From the NCBI GenBank assembly GCA_046349515.1, contig JAXMCE010000002.1:495486-559485 (forward strand): a stretch of DNA of 64,000 nucleotides, written 5' to 3'. Positions within the stretch are counted from its first letter, which is position 1. Every line of letters begins with the position of its first letter. The stretch comes from JBGPGW01 sp046349515 (GTDB lineage Bacteria > Pseudomonadota > Alphaproteobacteria > CADEGL01). Of the stretch, positions 62,339 to 64,000 are shown in pieces. Below the pieces are notes generated by a model. That model ran no database searches. It saw nothing but the letters and a program-made list of their open reading frames with translations, and was not told where the DNA came from. The translations under genes were made by a program, and so were the position numbers.

Positions 62339-63622
62339 ATGGACACGCGGCTTGGATCGGTGCTCGGGGCCTTCGTCATCGCGCTGGCGTTCAGCGGCGC
62401 AGCCGACGCCCAGGAATACATCCAGATCGGCAATCTGGTCGATTTCACCGGCGGCACCGCCGTCGTCGGGAAGGAATATGGCCAGGGCAAGATCGATGCG
62501 ATGAATTGGATCAACGAGAACGGCGGCATCAACGGCAAGCTGTTCGACTTCGACACGGTCGACTATTCCTACGTCCAGCCGCGCGCGATAGCGGCCTACA
62601 AGAAGTGGACGTCGCAGCGCAAGGTGGCGGCCATCCAAGGATGGGGTACGCAGGACACCGAAGCGCTCGTCGAGTTCGTCTCCAAAGATCAGATTCCGTT
62701 CTTCTCCGCTTCCTACTCCGCGCACCTGACCGACCCGCAGGGCAAGGGACCAGAGACCAAGAAGCCCGCGCCTTACAATTTCGTCATGGGCCCGTCCTAT
62801 TCCGATGGCGTGCGCGCGCTCCTGCAATGGGCGGCGGATGACTGGAAGAAGCAAGGCAAGTCCGGCAAGCCGAAATACGTCCACATGGGCGACAACCATC
62901 CCTATCCGAACGCCCCGAAGAAGGCTGGTGAGGACTATGCCAAGGAGATCGGCTTCGATGTCCTGCCGGCGATCCAATACACAATCGCACCCGGCGACTT
63001 CAAAGCGCAGTGCCTGACACTCAAGGAATCGGGCGCCGATTACGCCTTCCTCGCCAATACCTCGGACTCCAATATCTCCATGCTGAAGTCATGCAGCACC
63101 GTCGGCGTGAAGACCCAATTCATGGCCAACATCTGGGGTTATGACGAAAACGCCATGAAGGCGGCGGGCGAGGCGGCCAACGGCGTGGTCTGGGTCATGG
63201 GTTCGGCAAGATGGGGGGACGATGTCCCCGGCATGAAGATGATTCAGGCGATCTCCAAGTCCTCCGATCCGAAAGGAGTCGCCTATCGCACGCCCCATTA
63301 CATCCGCGGCATCTGCTCGATCTTCTTCATGAAGGAAGCCATGGAATGGGCCGACAAGAACGGCGGCGTTAATGGCCCCAACGTGAAGAAGGCCATGTAT
63401 CAGAAAAAGGACTGGGTGCCCGCGGGCCTCGAGGGCGTGTGCCCGGTGGGAACGTGGAGTGAAGCCGACCACCGCGGCTTCTCCCGCGTACTCATCTATC
63501 GCGGGACTGTGAAGGGTTCGACGGATGCACCGATCCCCGATCTCGCGAAGGCCGGCACGATCAGCATGGCCAAGGTGTATGAAGTGAACGTGCCGCGAAA
63601 GGCGGAATGGTTGGGGTGGTAG
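62339..63622 (+). CDS. periplasmic substrate-binding protein of a Liv-type ABC transporter
   Basis: A 427-residue periplasmic-binding-protein-fold protein with a Sec signal peptide (GAFVIALAFSGAADA, cleavage likely before QEY). The mature N-terminus IQIGNLVDFTGGTAVVGKEYGQGKIDAMNWIN matches the branched-chain class (shown in pieces: IGNLVDFTGGTAV and NENGGINGK). Other family phrases are AAIQGWGTQDTEALVEFV and MLKSCSTVGVKTQF. Its ligand is unknown; with the co-operonic acyl-CoA ligase a fatty or aromatic acid is as likely as an amino acid. The ATG follows GGAGG by ten bases. Confidence 0.9.
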   Translation: MDTRLGSVLGAFVIALAFSGAADAQEYIQIGNLVDFTGGTAVVGKEYGQGKIDAMNWINENGGINGKLFDFDTVDYSYVQPRAIAAYKKWTSQRKVAAIQGWGTQDTEALVEFVSKDQIPFFSASYSAHLTDPQGKGPETKKPAPYNFVMGPSYSDGVRALLQWAADDWKKQGKSGKPKYVHMGDNHPYPNAPKKAGEDYAKEIGFDVLPAIQYTIAPGDFKAQCLTLKESGADYAFLANTSDSNISMLKSCSTVGVKTQFMANIWGYDENAMKAAGEAANGVVWVMGSARWGDDVPGMKMIQAISKSSDPKGVAYRTPHYIRGICSIFFMKEAMEWADKNGGVNGPNVKKAMYQKKDWVPAGLEGVCPVGTWSEADHRGFSRVLIYRGTVKGSTDAPIPDLAKAGTISMAKVYEVNVPRKAEWLGW

Positions 63623-63693
63623 CCTGACTGGGCCGCGCGTCGGATAGGCCGGCCGGCGCACCGCCCCGCACGCGCAAGAAGAGGACGATCGGC

Positions 63694-64000
63694 ATGGCGG
63701 TGACGGCGGTGCGCACGGAGCAGAGAGCGGCCGCCCTCGCCGTCAACGCCATCGACGTCGTCTACAACGACGTCATCCAGGTGTTGAACGGCTTGTCTCT
63801 CACCGTGCCGGACGGCGAGATCGTGGCGCTCCTGGGGTCCAACGGCGCCGGCAAGTCCACGACGCTCAAGGCGATCTCAGGTCTCCTCAAGAGCGAGGAC
63901 GGCGCCATCACGCGCGGCGAGATCGTGTTCCAGGGCGAACGCATCAGCGGCCGCGACGCTGAGGACATCGTCAAGGCGGGGATCTTCCAGGTGATGGAAG
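63694..64000 (+). CDS. livF: branched-chain amino-acid-type ABC ATPase (LivF-like), cut by window end
   Basis: The frame starts at ATG 63694 (MAVTAVRTEQRAAALAVNAI) with GAGGA upstream and runs open to the right edge, giving 102 residues. Walker A is LLGSNGAGKSTTLKAISGLL (about residues 46-65), followed by EIVFQGERISGRDAEDIVKA, the LivF-type region between Walker A and the Q-loop. It is the second ATPase of the transporter and completes the G-H-M-K-F set with the genes to its left. Confidence 0.9.
   Translation, partial: MAVTAVRTEQRAAALAVNAIDVVYNDVIQVLNGLSLTVPDGEIVALLGSNGAGKSTTLKAISGLLKSEDGAITRGEIVFQGERISGRDAEDIVKAGIFQVME

Overview
The window reads as chromosomal DNA of a GC-rich alphaproteobacterium, probably of the Rhodospirillales/Hyphomicrobiales type. 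The main evidence is a minus-strand block at 38.5-44.1 kb encoding a Suv3-like helicase, an S4-domain protein, a seven-iron ferredoxin and a CarD regulator, an order I associate with that class. Gene density is high, Shine-Dalgarno starts are common and most genes are intact. No rRNA, tRNA, CRISPR array, transposase or integrase was seen.

Layout. 0-6.4 kb: a partial VOC protein, a D-threonine-aldolase-type PLP enzyme, an enoyl-CoA hydratase, an EamA permease, an amidohydrolase and two tandem, nearly identical DUF1989 proteins. 6.4-11.6 kb: a more AT-rich island of decayed genes containing a 1.9-kb direct repeat at a 2401-bp offset. It carries broken copies of a lysozyme-like gene followed by a membrane-anchored protein gene. 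11.7-15.4 kb: a minus-strand operon of a GTP-cyclohydrolase-II-like protein, DUF1688, uracil phosphoribosyltransferase and a cupin. The first three are the bacterial counterparts of the fungal URC uracil-catabolism proteins. 15.5-24.2 kb: an alanine-racemase-like protein lacking the catalytic tyrosine, a glycerol-3-phosphate-dehydrogenase-type flavoprotein, an Old-Yellow-Enzyme/TMADH-type oxidoreductase and a one-chain double ABC exporter resembling CydD-CydC.

24.3-36.3 kb: an almost unbroken minus-strand run of catabolic genes (L- and D-type carbamoylases, an amidohydrolase, an unrecognised protein, a PLP decarboxylase, SucC/SucD-like proteins, an acyl-CoA ligase, a class III CoA transferase), interrupted by a YeeE/YedE permease. 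This looks like degradation of cyclic ureides or N-carbamoyl compounds followed by CoA activation. 36.4-38.5 kb: a methyltransferase and a polytopic membrane protein. 38.5-48.2 kb: the conserved housekeeping block, a 904-residue adenylation/carrier/acyltransferase fusion, Pcm, and an HPF-cold-shock fusion.

48.3-57.2 kb: a small PAS-like protein behind a strong candidate sigma-54 promoter, a nitroreductase, aconitase, a flavodoxin, a BoxB C-terminal remnant, a creatinase-fold M24 protein and a large membrane-bound patatin. 57.5-64 kb: a Liv-type ABC uptake operon with an acyl-CoA ligase embedded in it, running off the right edge.

The most interesting signals are: (i) the URC operon with an uncharacterised cupin, facing an amidohydrolase and duplicated DUF1989 genes, a plausible pyrimidine/ureide nitrogen-salvage locus; (ii) the decaying duplicated lysozyme-like/membrane-protein pair, which may be a toxin-immunity pair; (iii) several enzymes missing family-defining residues or subdomains; (iv) the sigma-54 promoter. 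All identifications come from reading the sequence, with no database search.
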